Positions 28,401 to 43,400 of a stretch of DNA of 64,000 bases are shown piece after piece; within the stretch, counting starts at the first letter, position 1; each line of letters opens with the position of its first letter. The position numbers and the translations under genes are program-made. The notes under the pieces were generated by a model. That model made no database searches, was not told where the DNA came from, and was given only the letters and a program-made list of their open reading frames with translations. Source of the DNA: Stomoxys calcitrans (Eukaryota; Arthropoda; Insecta; Diptera; Muscidae); NCBI RefSeq assembly GCF_963082655.1, contig NC_081556.1:2480001-2544000 (forward strand), given 5' to 3'.

Positions 28401-31400
28401 GGTGCCACTGTAGGTAACTTGAATCTCTTTCTAAATAGAACTTCCTTTGTCTTACATGGATTTACGCTTAAACCACTTTTGCTAGCCCACTTAATTGTCG
28501 CACTTAGGTTAGATTAGGTTGAAAAGAAGGTGCGGATTTTAATACGCCTCACGCCACTTTGGACATACACCTAAGCCAGTAAACGGCTTGTTGTGTACTA
28601 TAAGTACTAAAAAGTAACCTGTCGCTTTTAGAGCTTCCCGAATTAAATCTCTAAAGAGTGCTGGGAAGCTTTCCCGCTAACAGCAAAAGCCACGTCCTCA
28701 GCATACGCGACCACTTTTACAATTTTTTCTTCCAGAGACAACAATATATTGTCAACGGCTAAGTATACCTCCTTAGGATGTTTCTCTGCTGATCCATCTT
28801 TTTAAATCTACAGATCCCAAGCCTGCCGTAATGCATCTTTTAGTTAGTAAGTTGTAAATAAACTTTCCTAGGGTAGTGTTGATGCCTAGAAACTCCAGCT
28901 CCTTCATGATAGACATTGGGCTTACATTATTAAAAGCACCTTCAATGTTAAAAAAATGCCCATGAAATATTTTCCAAGACAATGGTTTTCCTGAAATGTT
29001 CTCCTAATATAAAATTTTCCTGAAATTTTTTCCAAATACAAAATTGTCACCATGACACAATTTCCAATAAACTTTCTCCAAAGACAAAATTTTTTCTAAG
29101 CACAAAATTTTCATAAACTTTTCCCATAAACAAGCTACCAGTAAAATTTTCTCTTAATACAAAAATTTTATGAAATTTTCTCTTAAGAAAAAAGTCTATG
29201 AAAGTGTATCCCAAGACAATATTTCCATGAAATTTTCTCTCATACCAAAATTTTGATAAAATTTTCGTTAAGACAAAACTTTGATAAAATTTTCTATTAA
29301 TAAAATTTTATCTAAAGATAAAAATTCCATAAAATGGTAACTCAATACAAAATGTTCAAAATATTTTATCTCAAAGTAAAATTTTCCAGAAAATTTCGTT
29401 AAAAAAATCCAAAATTTCCATAAAATTTTCTAAATTTCTCTGAACACAAAATCCCCATGAATTTCCCCTTCAAAAAAATTCGTGCAATTTTCCCTATGAA
29501 CAAAATTTCTATGATTTTTTCTCGAGACACAATATCCATGAATTTGGTCTCAAGAAAAATTTCTCTATTGGCGAAATTTCCATTAAATATTCTCTAAGGA
29601 CAACACTTCCTGAAATTTTCTCTTAAATTGTAATAAAAATATTTATAGAAAGAAATTAAAAAAAAAAGTTTAACGAAAAGTTCATGAAATTTTCTCAAAA
29701 AAAAAAAGATTTCTCTAAAACAAACAATTTCCATGAAATTTTACCTAAAATTTTCCATACAGACAAAACTTAGGTGACATTTTCTTAAGACAGGACTTTC
29801 TTGTAATTTTCTCTAAAATTTTTCAAAAAAGTTTGTTACATTTTCCAAAAAAGAGTGCTACAGTAATGTTTGTTGTTATTTTTCTTTGATTTCGCTCAAT
29901 TCCCAATTTTCTTAAATTTTCATAATATTAACAAAGTTTTAACTTTAATATTAATGTAACCGAAAAACAGTTTGTTTTAAAAATTACATTTTTCTAAAAT
30001 TTCAAATATTATTTTCAAAACAAAAATTCGAACGTCGTTTTCCTGCCATAAACGTAACCGTATTTTGGGGGCATTTTAATCAATGTATGCACCAGTAATC
30101 TATAACTCCCTAATATGCCTTTCTAATTTTCAAAATGGGTTTACCGTTTTCGTACTGCATCCATAAGCAATAGGCCCTATGGGCAATAAAGAGAAGTTTA
30201 GGCATGGCCGACCTATATTTATGCACAAGGCTATGACAAAGCTTGCACATTTGTGCACAGTCCAGCAGCATGAGAGGGCTAATTGCACATTCGATTTGTA
30301 GCAAGCCAGTTGGTAATCTAGTTTCCCCACCACCCGCAAATATGTCGTATAGGGGATATTGAATGCTAATGCAATTAATATTTATTAAATGTTTATATCC
30401 ACTTTGTATCCACTGACGCTGTGCATCTACATCTGCAATGACATTTGCATTTCCCAACTGCATGGCATTGGTCGTTGGGTCGTTCGGTCAGCTTCAGGCT
30501 TGTTACGTAAAGTGTAGATGGATTTTTATGACTGCTGCTGCTGCTGCTGCCATGTCACAGGATATGAGAACAGCGACCCCTTTGCTCCACTACACTTCCA
30601 TTGCATTTCCCATGCATATGTATAAATTTGTTTTTACTTGGTGTATATTTACAATTTTGTTGTTGTTGTTATTCTTGTTTTATTCTCGTTACAGGCACTT
30701 CCCAATACATGTACGTTGAGTTTGTTACATCACCTGCCGGACCTCTACTGAACACAGGCTTTCATTTCAATGTTGGCAATTGGCCAGGTCATGTGGAAAC
30801 GGCCGGCATTAAACATGGCATATGCGATTGGCTTCTAAGCTCTGACTCGCTCAAAGATAGCAGCGCCAGCGAGGGCATATTCCTAAGCATAGCCCATTGG
30901 TATCCACCGAACACCTCATGCAGTTATCACATCAAAGGACGTACCGGTGAAATAGTGCGTCTATATTTCCCAAGGTAAATATAACAAACATTCATGTTGA
31001 AGAAAAAAATAGATTTTTTGTATCACCAAACAAACTAAAAATACTGGCAACCAAATTGCCAAGACCAATTGCTTTGCTGTTGGTTTATGATGCTTTGCTG
31101 GTTGTCGGTCTGGCTATAAATCAGTATGACAAATTTTTTATTGAGAATAGTTGCTAAAACTAACACCACTACTGATGAAAATTACATTTATTCAACACCA
31201 AGCGTGGAGGGTACAAACAGATAGCCTGTACACAGTGTGAATATTTATTTATCACTTTAAATCGGGAAATTACAAATTGAAAGGATTTGTGTTGTAATTC
31301 AAATGCTAGCAATGGCTAGAGGAACAACTGATAAGTTAAATAAAAAAAAAATAAGTCAAAAGGCGTCAACTTCGGCCCAGTCGAACATTGTACACCCATT

Positions 31401-34400
31401 ACCTCGGGTATAAATGAAAACCACCTTTCGTCCTAATTCGATGAAAAATTGTAAAATTATGCCGCCACAGCAGTTACATCGATTTGAACCAAATTCGGCA
31501 AAAGTCCGGAAAATAGTTTTGGTAAATATGTCCAAGTATAGACCGATCTGAACCATATACGACATGGATGTCGGATTATAAATGCGCCTTTTATGGGACC
31601 AAGACTTTAAATCGAGAGATTGGTCTATATGGCAGCTATATCCAAATCTGAACCGATCTGAGGCAAATTGTAGAGCCATGTTGGAGGCCCTAACACAACT
31701 CACTGTCCCAAATTTCGACGACATCGGACAATAAATGCGCCTTTTATTGGTCCAAAGCCTTAAATCGAGAGATCGGTCTATATGGCAGCTATATCTAAAT
31801 CTGTACCGATCTGAGCCAAATTTTAGAGGCATGTCAAGTGGCCTAACATAACTCACTGTCCCAATTTTCGGCGAAATCGGACAATAAATGCGCCTTTAAT
31901 GGACTCAAAACCTAAAATCGAGAGATCGGTCTATATGGGAGCTATATCCAAATCTGGACCGATCTGTGCCATATTGCCGAGGTATGTCGACGGACTTAAC
32001 CTTACTCACTGTCCCAAATTTCGGCGACATCGGACAATAAATGCGTCTTTTATGGGCCCAAAACCTTAAATCGAATGATCGGTCTATATAGCAGCTATAT
32101 CCAAATCTGGACCGATTTCGACCAAATTGAATAAGGGCGTTGAAGGACCTAACGTAACTCACTGTGCCAAATTTCCGCAAAATCGGATAATAAATGTGGC
32201 TTTTATGGGCCTAAGGCCCTTAATCGGCGGATCGGTCTATATGGCAGCTATATTCAAATCTGGACCGCTCTGGGCCAAATTGAACAAGAGCGTTGAAGGA
32301 CCTAACGTAACTCACTGTACCAAATTTCCGCAAAATCGGATAATAAATGTGGCTTTAATGGGCCTAAGACCCTAAATCGGCGAATCGGTTTATATGGGGG
32401 CAATATCCAGATATAGTCCGATATAGCCCATCTTCAAACTTTGCCTGTTTATGGACAAAAAAAGAATCTGTGCAAAGTTTCAGCTCAATATCTCTATTTT
32501 TAAAGACTGTGGCGTGATTTCAACAGACAGAAGGACAGGCGGACGAACATGGCTAGATGGTCTTAGATTTTTACGCAGATCAAGAATTTATATTTTTTAT
32601 AGGGTCGGAAATGGATATTTCGATGTGTTGCAAACGGAATGACAAAGTGCATATACCCCCATCCTTTGGTGGTGGGCATAAAAAGGGTATTATTGTGCAA
32701 TTCAATTAGTTTTTTGTGTTTTTCTTAGGGCTCAGTTAACTCTAAAATGTACTTTGGTTACCATTTCTTGACCCTAAATTTGGATAAAGGCTTGCAGCGA
32801 ACACTTTTCGCGAACTTGGGGTAAATTTAGCCAAAACCTACATTTTAGAAGAACTCATCCGAATTTCAAGTTGTTCTCTTTCCCCAACTTTTCTCGAAAT
32901 CTCCTGAAAGTGTTTTAATGGCTTTTAATACGGTGATCTAAGAGGATCACACCAAGAGTACTAAGCCAGATAAAGATGTATTATCATATTTACCTAAACA
33001 AAATTTTTATAATTTTTTTTTTCGAAAAATAAATTTTAAATTTTTTTCTGTAACTTGCCAACACATGCAACATAGCATAGCATAATAAATCCCCTATAAA
33101 TTCATTTCAACAAAACATTCCGTGACCTTTTTTTTCGACCACTATGTATGTTTGTTGAGGCGTTTTCACAAATTTCAATACATCAATTTAAAAAGAAACT
33201 TCCTTATTGCTTGCAACGATTTAAAGAGCTTTTAACTCTAAGAGCCATTCTCAAGCATTCGCATGCAAGTTATCAAAAACAAAAGCATTATCTTTGGTTA
33301 GTTGTTGCTGCTGTCCTTCTCCCCCCACCCTGCTTGCAATAAAAATTGTATTCCAAGAACTAATAAATTATTTGCCACAAGCATACCAAACCAACCAGCG
33401 CCATCATTGCACACCACAACAGACTTATCAAGCAACCTTACAACCATACTTAACTCCAAGATGTTGGCTTAGCGTAAAATTCCAAGAAAATTTAATTATT
33501 TCTATGGAGAAATTTCGTTTTTGTGGCTGTGCTACTTCTGTTAAACCGACATGCAACTGATGTCAAGGATAGTTTCGTTTCGTTTTGGTGTTTTGGGAGT
33601 TTTTTTCCACCAGGAAGAAGGTTTTGCCCAATTGGCCCCCAATTCCATTTGTCCATTTACTTTAACAACGGCAGCACTCGTCGACATCTTATTCTAAGTG
33701 TAACATATTTTTGTGGCTGTTTTCCACCAACATTTTCCCAATTTCGTTTTCTTCAGGCCAAGTATCCATCGTAGTCGTCGCTCTGTGCATGTGTCAATGC
33801 TGCTGTTCTTCCGTTTGCAAGTAATCGCTTCGGTATGTGTGGGTGTGTGCCTGTGTGAATTTTCTTTGCAAACGGAAGTGGCAGAAGGAAAAAAGTGAAC
33901 AACTTTGTATTGTTGCGAGAAGGGCCAACAACTGTGTGAAGAAGCAAAAGTTTTTGTTGTTGTGGGGTATTCGCTTTTTCGCCTCTTAAGTATTTTAATG
34001 AAAATTCTAGTAAAGATTTATGTGACGTTTTAATTTAACCTGTCACTTGGGTTAAAATGCCGCGTCGTCTGTGTTATTGTAAAACTTTTGTTCAACTTTG
34101 AGTATGTGTGTGAGAATGCATGCACGTTTGTGAGCATGTGATTGTTGATATGAATTTAAGCATATGCTAGGCCATGTGTGTATATGAGCGTAGTCAACCT
34201 TGTTGTTATATATTCAACTGCAAATGTGCTGTTATATGTCACTCTATACAATACCCACTTTTATTTTTGCCACACACACACACACACACGCCAGCATAAA
34301 GTAACAACAAAAGAATAAGGAAACGAGTCAACAACAGCAACCGAATAAGCAACGAAAATGTAAAAACTCTGATGTTGAACAGACATAAAATTTCACTACA

Positions 34401-37400
34401 AAAATGTCTCTGTTGCTGTTAGTGATGGCATTTAAGAACAGCAGCAAGCACATTGGCTGGGTGGCTGGCTGGCTGGTTTGCCTTGTAAACAACAGTAAAA
34501 ATACTAACAACCCACATCACCATGCTCATCATCATAAGGCAGCAAAAGCATCGGAGAAAAAAACTTATTTTTGCCACACTGATAAGATATATGTCTTGTG
34601 ACAATGTTGTTTGTGTTGTCGTGAACGTCATCAACATTACCATCAGCAAGCGCCCCCTTCCTGGTTGTTAAATGCTCCTTGTATTCCTGAATGGCATTAT
34701 TGGCCAGAAAAAGTAAAAAACAAAACAAAAAAATCGTAATTTCCGAAAACCTTTCATGAAAAACAAAAGTACTTCTGCACAGAATGGGGCGTATAATGCA
34801 GACGAGGTACTTCTTATGCATTAAGGAGAATGCACGAAGTCCCTCTTGAATTAATTCCTATGCCAAAGAAGTAAAGTTTTTTTGAGAACTTTACCTTCAG
34901 AAACTGCAAGAAAATGGAAAAGTGCATTCTAGCATGAAACCTTACTCAATGGAATTTTTTTTTTAAAGAATATAACAACTACCTTGAAAAGGTTTTACTT
35001 GTTTTCTTTACGGGAAAATAGTTATTTAAAATTAATAAGGCGGAAGAATTGTGCCCTATTATTCTCCCCTCAAGCTTACTTCATGGTGCTCGTACAATGA
35101 TGCGTATACTTAACATGTTGATGCTCTTAAATATTCATACGTCACAGTGTACTTCTGCTTGGGTGAAATTCTGGGCGCGGCAGTTATTGCCAACTTCCAA
35201 TTGGTTTTGAACTACAAGTCCATAAACATTACCATACAGATAAAATGAGAGGCAACAAGAGACTAACGACGTCGAGAGAATGCATTGAAGTTAGGATGTC
35301 GATGTCATATAATCAAGGTGACAATAGGTTATCGGGATGGAACGGCGAACCGCAAACACAAAACGGAAAAAACTCGAACACAGAACCCATCCAGAAATTT
35401 TGACAGCATATTTCCCTAACTGCACTTTACACACCACCTGTCACGTTTTTTTGTTGTTTCGATAATTACCAGTGTTGTGTCTGTATTTGTAAATATGACA
35501 TTGCACACTTCCATTGCCAATTGTGTTCGCAATAAGTGCAAGAGGTGTTAAAATGGATGAGTGCAAATGGCCACCGTGGAACCAGAACGCACTTTATATG
35601 CACCCAATCAGCTTCAAATGCAGGTGTATGTACATAATTGGCGTTTATCTTAAATCTGCCTTGTATACATTAGGGTGGTGGTTGTTTTTTGCTATACTAT
35701 TCTTTGAATAGAAAGCATTAAACAATGGTCTAAAGCCGGACAATGTCCTGCAATGGAATCTCAATAACAGTGCGCTACATGCAAAATTTCAGCCGAATTG
35801 GAAACAGTTATTGGAAGTCATAACAGAACACAGCATGCAAAATTTCTGCTCAATCGGACAAAAATTGCGACTTCCAAGGGCTCAAGAAGTCAAATCAGGA
35901 GATCGGTATATATGGGAGCTAGATCAGGTTATAAACCGATTTGGACCGTTCTTAGCACATTTGTTGGAAGTTATAACAGAACACTACGTGCGAAATTTCA
36001 GCTCAATAGGACAAAAATTGTGACTTCCAGGGGCTCAAGAATCAAATCGGGAAATCGGTTTATATGACAGCTATATCTAAATCTAAACCAATATAGCTCA
36101 TTTGTAGTACTCAATGACCTACATCAATATTAAGTGTCTGTGCAAAATTTCAAGCAGCTAGCTTTGCGCGTTCGACCACAATCGTGATGTCGACAAACGG
36201 ACGGACATGGCTAGATCGAATCAGAATGTCAAGACGATCCGGAATGTATATACTTAATGGGGTCCCAGATCTGTATATCGAGGTGTTACAATTGGAATGA
36301 TTAGATTAGTATACTCCGATCCTAGGGTGGTGGGTATAAAAAAAATTAAATAATTATTAATATATTAATTCGAAATTTGACCATTTAATTTCTTTTAATG
36401 ATTAAAATTAGTATTGAAGTTTCATTTCATAAAAAACTAGCTGATCAGGGCTCTCTCCGCTGCGCCTTCTTTTACTTTATATGGAACAACATTTTCCTTG
36501 TAATATTTATTTTCGACAATTAAAGAGCTTTTAGTGAAATACCATGATATGAAATTGGTATATCGCTTGACTAACGGTTGAACAATGGGGTGAAGCCCTA
36601 AATGCATGGTCCTACATATGGATATCAAATTCGTATTCAACTCCCAAATACCTTTTTTTGAGTCCCATATTGCGATGGTCAGTAAAAAGTTGCTGTTTGT
36701 GGGGTATTTTTGGAAAAAGGGTAGGCCCCAGAAAATTGGTCTCGAAAGTGGGTATCAATTATTGTTTTGGGGATGGGCGGCCTCTTCGGATTCGAAAATA
36801 TACATCGGATTCGTGTTCTACTCTAAAATCCCATTTATTTGAGCCTCATATTGCAATAGTCAGCAAATACTTCCTATTTGGGTGGTGTTGTGGGGGTAGA
36901 GTGGCCTCATAGACACTTTTCCCGAATATTGATATCAGATTCGTGCTTTACTCCCAAAGACCTTTCGTTTGAGCCCCATATTGCTATGGTCGTAAATTTG
37001 TGCCCTTTGGGGATGTTTTTGGGGGGAGGCGGCCCCCAAACACTTGGTCCCATATTTGGATATCAGATTCGAACTCAATACTAAAATACCTTTTATTTAA
37101 GACCCATATTCCTATGGTCAGTAAATAAGTCCTGTTTGGGGGGTGTTTTGGGGAAGGGGTGGACCCCCAGAAACGTGATCCCACATTTGGATATTAGATT
37201 CGTATTCTACTTACTTACTACCTTTCATTTGAGTCCCATATTGCTATAGTCGATAAATATGTTCGATTTGGTGGTGTTTTGGGGGTTGGGGTGGTCCCCT
37301 TAACACTTGGTCCGACAATTGAATGTCAGATAGGTTGTCTTATCCTAAATACAAATCATTTTGGTCCCACATTGTCGTGATTGGTCCAAATATATGTTTG

Positions 37401-40400
37401 ATAGGCCCCAAGGGGGCCGCCCGAAATTATGATACCAAATTTTTATTTTTAGTGCACTATATGCGAGCACACAAAATTTTGCTTAAATCGCACCACCCAT
37501 CTCCGAGATATGGTGTTTCTGAAAATTAGGGTAAGGGGGAGGGTCCGTTCCCCCTTCAGATATCAAAAAATTTAGTACCCTATTTTCACCACGGCATCAT
37601 TATGCACCAACTGTGCAAATTTCAAAAAAAATCGCTTCAGCGGTTCATAATTATTAAAATATTTTTTTCATATAAATTTCTTGAAGAAGTGAAAATTTTT
37701 TCTATAAGACAATTATTTGCTATCAAAAAATTAATTTTTTAATAAAAAATATGTTTTTTGCCTAAATCTTTTTAAAAATTTGTTTTTTTATGCTTTATAT
37801 TTTGAATAGAAAAAAAATAAACCCTATATTGGTTTCAGCTGGACAAATAGATCCAACAATTGTGAACAAATCATTTAGTCGCCCATTATATGTATTTCCA
37901 AGTTTTTCCTACATGCGAAATTTCTTACCTTTAACTCCATTCTACGTTTTACCTACATGCGAAATTTCAGACCTCTAACTCCATGTGCCCAGAAGTACCA
38001 ATATTGGTACCAAAGTGTACGAATTTTAAATAGATCATAGTCACCCATCATATATTTTCCAGTTGTACCTGCATGCCAAATTTCAGACCTCTAGCTCCAT
38101 CTGTAAAGAAAATACCAAATGGTACCCATTTTGGTACCAAAATGTAAAAGTTTTGAATAGATCATTTAGTCACCCATTATATATATCCTGGTTGTAGCTA
38201 CATGCCAAATTTCAGACCTCTAGTTCCATAAGAAAGTACCAAATGGTACCAATTGCACTTCCATTTTTCCCCTTTTTTCTTTTCGCCTTCCTCCTTTTGA
38301 AAGTGCCAAATAGTACCAAAAATACTGTACTAAACGTATTTTTTCTCCCACTTCCGGTACGATTTTCCAATTTTTTTACCAAACCTTATTGTACCTGAAA
38401 AATCTACCTCTGTTTGTCCGCCCTGTACAAAGTTCACCCATTTTGTACCTTATTTGTACTTTTTTTAATTACCTAATGCACCAATTTCCAAAAACTCTTA
38501 TAGCCACCCAATTAAAGTTACCATAATGTACCTAAATTCGAAAATTCTGTGCTCTAGTTTAATTTACAAAGAAAGTACCAAATGGTACCAATTGCGATAC
38601 TAAACGTACTATTTCTCCAACTTCCTGTACGATTTTCCATTTTTTTTTTGTTACCAAACCTCATTCTACCTACATTCATCCGCCCTGTACAAAGTTCACC
38701 CACTTCGTACCTCTTTGGTACTTTTTTTCAATTACCTAAATGCACAAAATTTCCAAAAACTCTTATACCCACCCAATTAAGGTCGCCATAACGTACCTAA
38801 ATTCGAAAATGCAGAGCTCTAGTTCCATTTACAAAGAAAGTACCAAATAGTACCAATTGCGGCACTTAACGTACTATTTCTCCCACTTCAGGAACGATTT
38901 TCCAAATCTCATTTTTTCAAGATGCTCTTTAATTTGAGCCCAAGAACATAATGCTAGCCCTTTCCGTTCGCGCTGGGGAAATATGTACCATTTCGTACTT
39001 TTTGGTACTTTTAGTACCTAAACGTAAGAATATCAAAAGTTTGGTTCCGGCGAACTTAAGTCGTTTATACTTGTTTTTTATTCCGTTTTTGTACATCTAT
39101 CAGTCCGTCTGAACAGACGCAGACGATTATTCTTCCAACTTTACCGAAACTAGAATTCCTTGAGCTCATTAGCTCTCATATTTTCACTATTTAAAAAAAA
39201 ATATAAAAAAATATTACATAATATGTACTTTTATCTGAATCCCCCTAAGTATCTCACATTTGAAACATCCTTTTGTCCATTCGTTAGTATGAGTTTATAG
39301 TGTTTTTTCCCCCACCTTACACTAGCATTCTGTTGTGTGTGTAAGCCTCTGCTCCATGTTGTTACCTGTGTTTTTTTCTTTCTGTTTTAAACAATTCATT
39401 GTCCCACCCACACTTTTTGCTGCTTGGTTTTATGGATGTTGCTTGTCATGCCGGTGTGTGCATAATGTTTTTTAAAGAGAAATGTAAGTGTTTGTGTGTG
39501 TGTGTGCCAAAATCAGCATCAGCTTTTCGTTGGAATTGGTGTCTAGACACTGTCAATATTCTCTACATCAAAATACTGTTCCATTTTCGCAACAATTCGC
39601 CATGGTTTTAAATTTCATTTAAGTTTAAAACAACATGGATTTTGTAGTTGAAACCATCAGTGCTATAAGGCTCTTTGTGAGGGCTTTATCACTGCAGCAA
39701 GCCCAAAGAAATTCCTTAAGGTTTAGTGTGGACAATTGCATTTACCTGATCATTCCGGCCCTATTAGGGCATGCTTAAATCATTACTGCTCTCGTCTTGC
39801 TATTAACTTTTAATATCACTATCCATTAATATGTAAAAGAATATCAGCAGTGTCACAGGTTATGACTGTTGTCCTTTATTTGCTTTATGCCTTGCATTCT
39901 TATGGATTTCAATTACATTTTGGCTTTTAATAAAGGTTAACGAGAACGAGAGCACGAGAAATGCTGCAGCAGCATACTCATATATCACGTTTTCGAATTT
40001 GCATTGCAATACGATTTTATAATTACAATGTGAATGTCGTTGCAAAATTACTGTAAAGCTGCTGTACGGCGAAATGGCAAAATATTAAGAATTGAGAAAG
40101 GGGATTAAATTTCATGTACCTTGGAAAGTATGCAATCGTTTCAAGTGACACGCAAACTTACATATGCAATGCCTCTCAATGTGTGCTGTCCGACTCAAAT
40201 TTAAGCACAATGATAAGGGGCCTCCTTTTTAATAGCCGAGTCCGAAAGACGTGACGCAGTGCGACAGCTCTTTGGGATCAAGTTTTTTCATGGGCTGCCA
40301 TACCGTTTTTTCATAAGGAATAGTTTCTCACAAATGTCGCCCGCATTAGGAGGGGATAACCAACGCTTGATGTTCTCGCTAGAGTTCGAACCCAGGCGTT

Positions 40401-43400
40401 CAGCGTCATAGGCAGACATCTGAGCTACGGTGCGCTCCACTTAAATATGCGAGTATTTATTATATGAGTATATGCAATGCAAAGAAAATCAGTTAGATCA
40501 TATTTGATTCAGGTCCTGAGATTTTACAAGTCACATTTTCGCCGAAATCAGGCATTTTGAGCGAAACTCATTACACTAATAACCTTAATAAAAGTCTGTT
40601 TTGAACCATACGATTGTCAGATGACGGGAGGCTTAATAAAAGTGACTGTGCCAAATTCCAGCGAAATCGGATAATAAATGCAAATTTAGGGATTTACACA
40701 CTATGTCGGCTTTGATACTTTGGGTTTGATGTCGGGAAGCTTAAATATCAGCGAAATAGGGTAATAAAGCTATTATGGCTTTCAGACCCTTAATCGGCAG
40801 ATCGGTCTATATGGCAGCTATATCTAAATATAGTAATATCTGAACCATATTTGGGTCGGATGTCGATGTAAAAAAAAACTCACGGTTTCAAATTTCAGCG
40901 AAATCGAGCAATAAATGAAGTTTTTATGGGCTTCAGACCCTAAATCGGCAGTTCGGCTTACGCGACAGCTGTAAAAGCGTGCTAAGTTCGGCCGTGCCGA
41001 ATCTTGGGAACCCACCGCCATGGATTCTGCTAAATATTTATACACACGAAATTTAGTTGAAGGGCATCATTTTATTCTACATACCAAACTTCTGTCAAAC
41101 CAGCAAAAAATAAAGCTTCTAGGAACGGAATAACGATGATCTAGAGGCCGGTTGTACGATCCAAACCAGGCTATCAGTTTGTAGACTGCGTGCCGCAAAA
41201 AGACATATCTGCGCCAAATTTCAGTTCCATATCTCAATTTGTGGAAACAAACTCACAAGTTTATACTTATTTTAGTTGAACCTTTTTTATTTAATATTAT
41301 TTTCTGGGCGTATTTTACCTTTTCCATAGTTCAAATGCTTTGCATTTGTGATAGATTTCTGAAAAACTAAGATTTCCATTCACTTTTTTTTCATATTCCA
41401 TTCAATTTATTATTCTGAAAGTTTTAACTCATATTTTGCACGCTTACTATTTATTCAATGAGTACCCCTAATATTACCATATATCACTAATTCACGATTT
41501 ATTTACTGTTTTTATACCTTCAACCATAAGATGGAGGTACACTAACTTCGTCATTTCGTATGTAACTCATCGAAATATTGAACTGAGACCTAACGATACA
41601 TTCTTGATCGTTTTGCCGTTCTAGGTCGATTTAGCCATGTTCGTTCGCCTGTCCGTCTCTCTGTATGTCGAAATCACGCTTTCGCAGCAGTAAAGTTAGG
41701 CGCTTGAAATTTTGCACAAATACTTCATATTAGTGCAGATCGGTTGGGATTCTTAATAGGCCCAATCGGTTCATGTTTTGGTATAGCCGCCATATAAACC
41801 GATCTCGGATGTTGATGTCTTTAGCCTCTAGAGGTCGCAATTCTTATCCGATTTGGCTGAGATTTTGCACGTTACGTTTTGTTATGGCATACTTAGTAAG
41901 TCGGTTCATAATCTGATGTAGCTGCCATGTAAACCAATCTCGGGTCTTGACCTCTTGAGCCTTGACAATGCGCAATTCTCATCCGATGTGGCTATTTTGT
42001 TATGACTTCCAACAACTGTGCCAAATATAGTCTAAATCAGTTCATAACCTGATATAGATGCCATATAAGCCGATGTGGGATCTTGACTTCTTGAGCCTCT
42101 TGGAAGCGCTATTATTATCCAACTTAGCTCAAAGTGTTTTGTTTGGTCTACCAACAACTATGGCATGTATAGTGTAAATTGGCTTATTACATGATATAGC
42201 TCCCATATAAAACGATCTCCCGATTCTTATCCGATGTGGCTAAAATTTTGCTCAATGACTTCCACTATGGTCTTCAATATCCAAACCAAGAATGGCCTGA
42301 GCGGATTCATAGCCTGATATAGCTTTAATAGCATGGCAATTTTTATCCGTTATACTTGTTTGCCTTTATAGAGATACCGGACAAAGAACTTGACAAATGC
42401 GATCCATGGTGGAGGGTATATAAGATTCGGCCCGGGCGAACTTAGCACGCTTTTACTTGTTTTATTTATGAATTCTTTGATTTATTTGTTAAATAATAAT
42501 TTATTTTTCTTATTTAATAAGTTAGGTAAGGTTAAAAAGAGAGTGCTGATGATATTAAAATTCAATGACCTTAATTGTTCCGCATTTTGCGACGTGAAAG
42601 CCGGGCAATGACATAAGAAATGCTCCAACGTCTTATCATCTTCACCATATGCTATCACTTGCCTTACCTATTCTGTATAAGTGTGCTCGAGGTTCTATAT
42701 CCCTTCATGATATCGAAAGCTATACTGAACTCTTTCTTACTTCCTTTCATGATAGCCTTGTCTTCCCACGATCCAGATCTCCCAATAGGATTTTTTCGTA
42801 CCTATTTATTAAAAACTTTTTTGTTTATTTATAAATAATTTATTTTAAAATATTTTATAAATAATTTATTTTAATTATTTAATTGTATTTAATTATTTTT
42901 ATTGCTAATGCTTTTTTATAAAATTAATAAACAAACTAAATAAAGATATAAAAAAATATTTGTATTAGTGTTTTCTTTTGACATATAATTGCTAAATTAT
43001 TCTGGTAGTCTTTTGATTCTTTTAACTTTATCATAATTGTGATACAGTTTTAAAAGAATTAAGAAAATCGGAGGGTTTTTCCTTATATTTTCCTTTCATT
43101 TTCCATTTTTATAATGGCATTTTAGAAAATTTCCACTTAAATACCATGTCCTTTGTGCGAAATATCAGATGATATATGAATTTTGATTGATTTTCCACTC
43201 AATTTGTCTTAATTTGCCTTGAAATTTGCTTCTCTTGGGCTTGGTTATGCTTATTTTACGTTTTTCCCCATGAATTTGCAAGGAGTACCCCTACTGTTCG
43301 ATTTTGTGGATTTTCCATATATTTTCCTTTCATTTTCCATTATAATGTCATTTTAGACAATTTCCACTTATATTTCTTAAATATATATATATTTCTTAAA

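Larger units (their letters stand above)
26660..28985 (-). mobile_element. LINE with RT and RNase H, decayed and interrupted
   Basis: Minus-strand pieces in 5' to 3' order: about 28960-28780 with NIEGAFNNVSPMSIM and FIYNLLTKRC (RT fingers/palm); 28740-28665 around the catalytic box (AYAEDVAF-like); 28500-28283 palm to thumb; 27956-27579 with VLSTTSSDARNLMLHLILQT (thumb); 27320-27120 with NHKAIKSLENVFL and EQFKIHLFW (RNase H end); 26982-26668 with CRSC and HLLCVCPALACRR (C-terminal Cys/His segment). Stops and frameshifts inactivate it. Two other repeats sit inside it (27970-28282 and 28503-28640). It belongs to the same family as 6480-7500. Confidence 0.85.
26025..30694 (+). other. Intron 3 of the CUB gene (4,670 bp)
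   Basis: Donor GTAAGT, acceptor CGTTACAG. Occupied mainly by a SINE, a nested minus-strand LINE and a degenerate repeat field to about 29860. 29870-30690 is plain AT-rich intron with a GCT run at 30534-30550. Confidence 0.75.
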
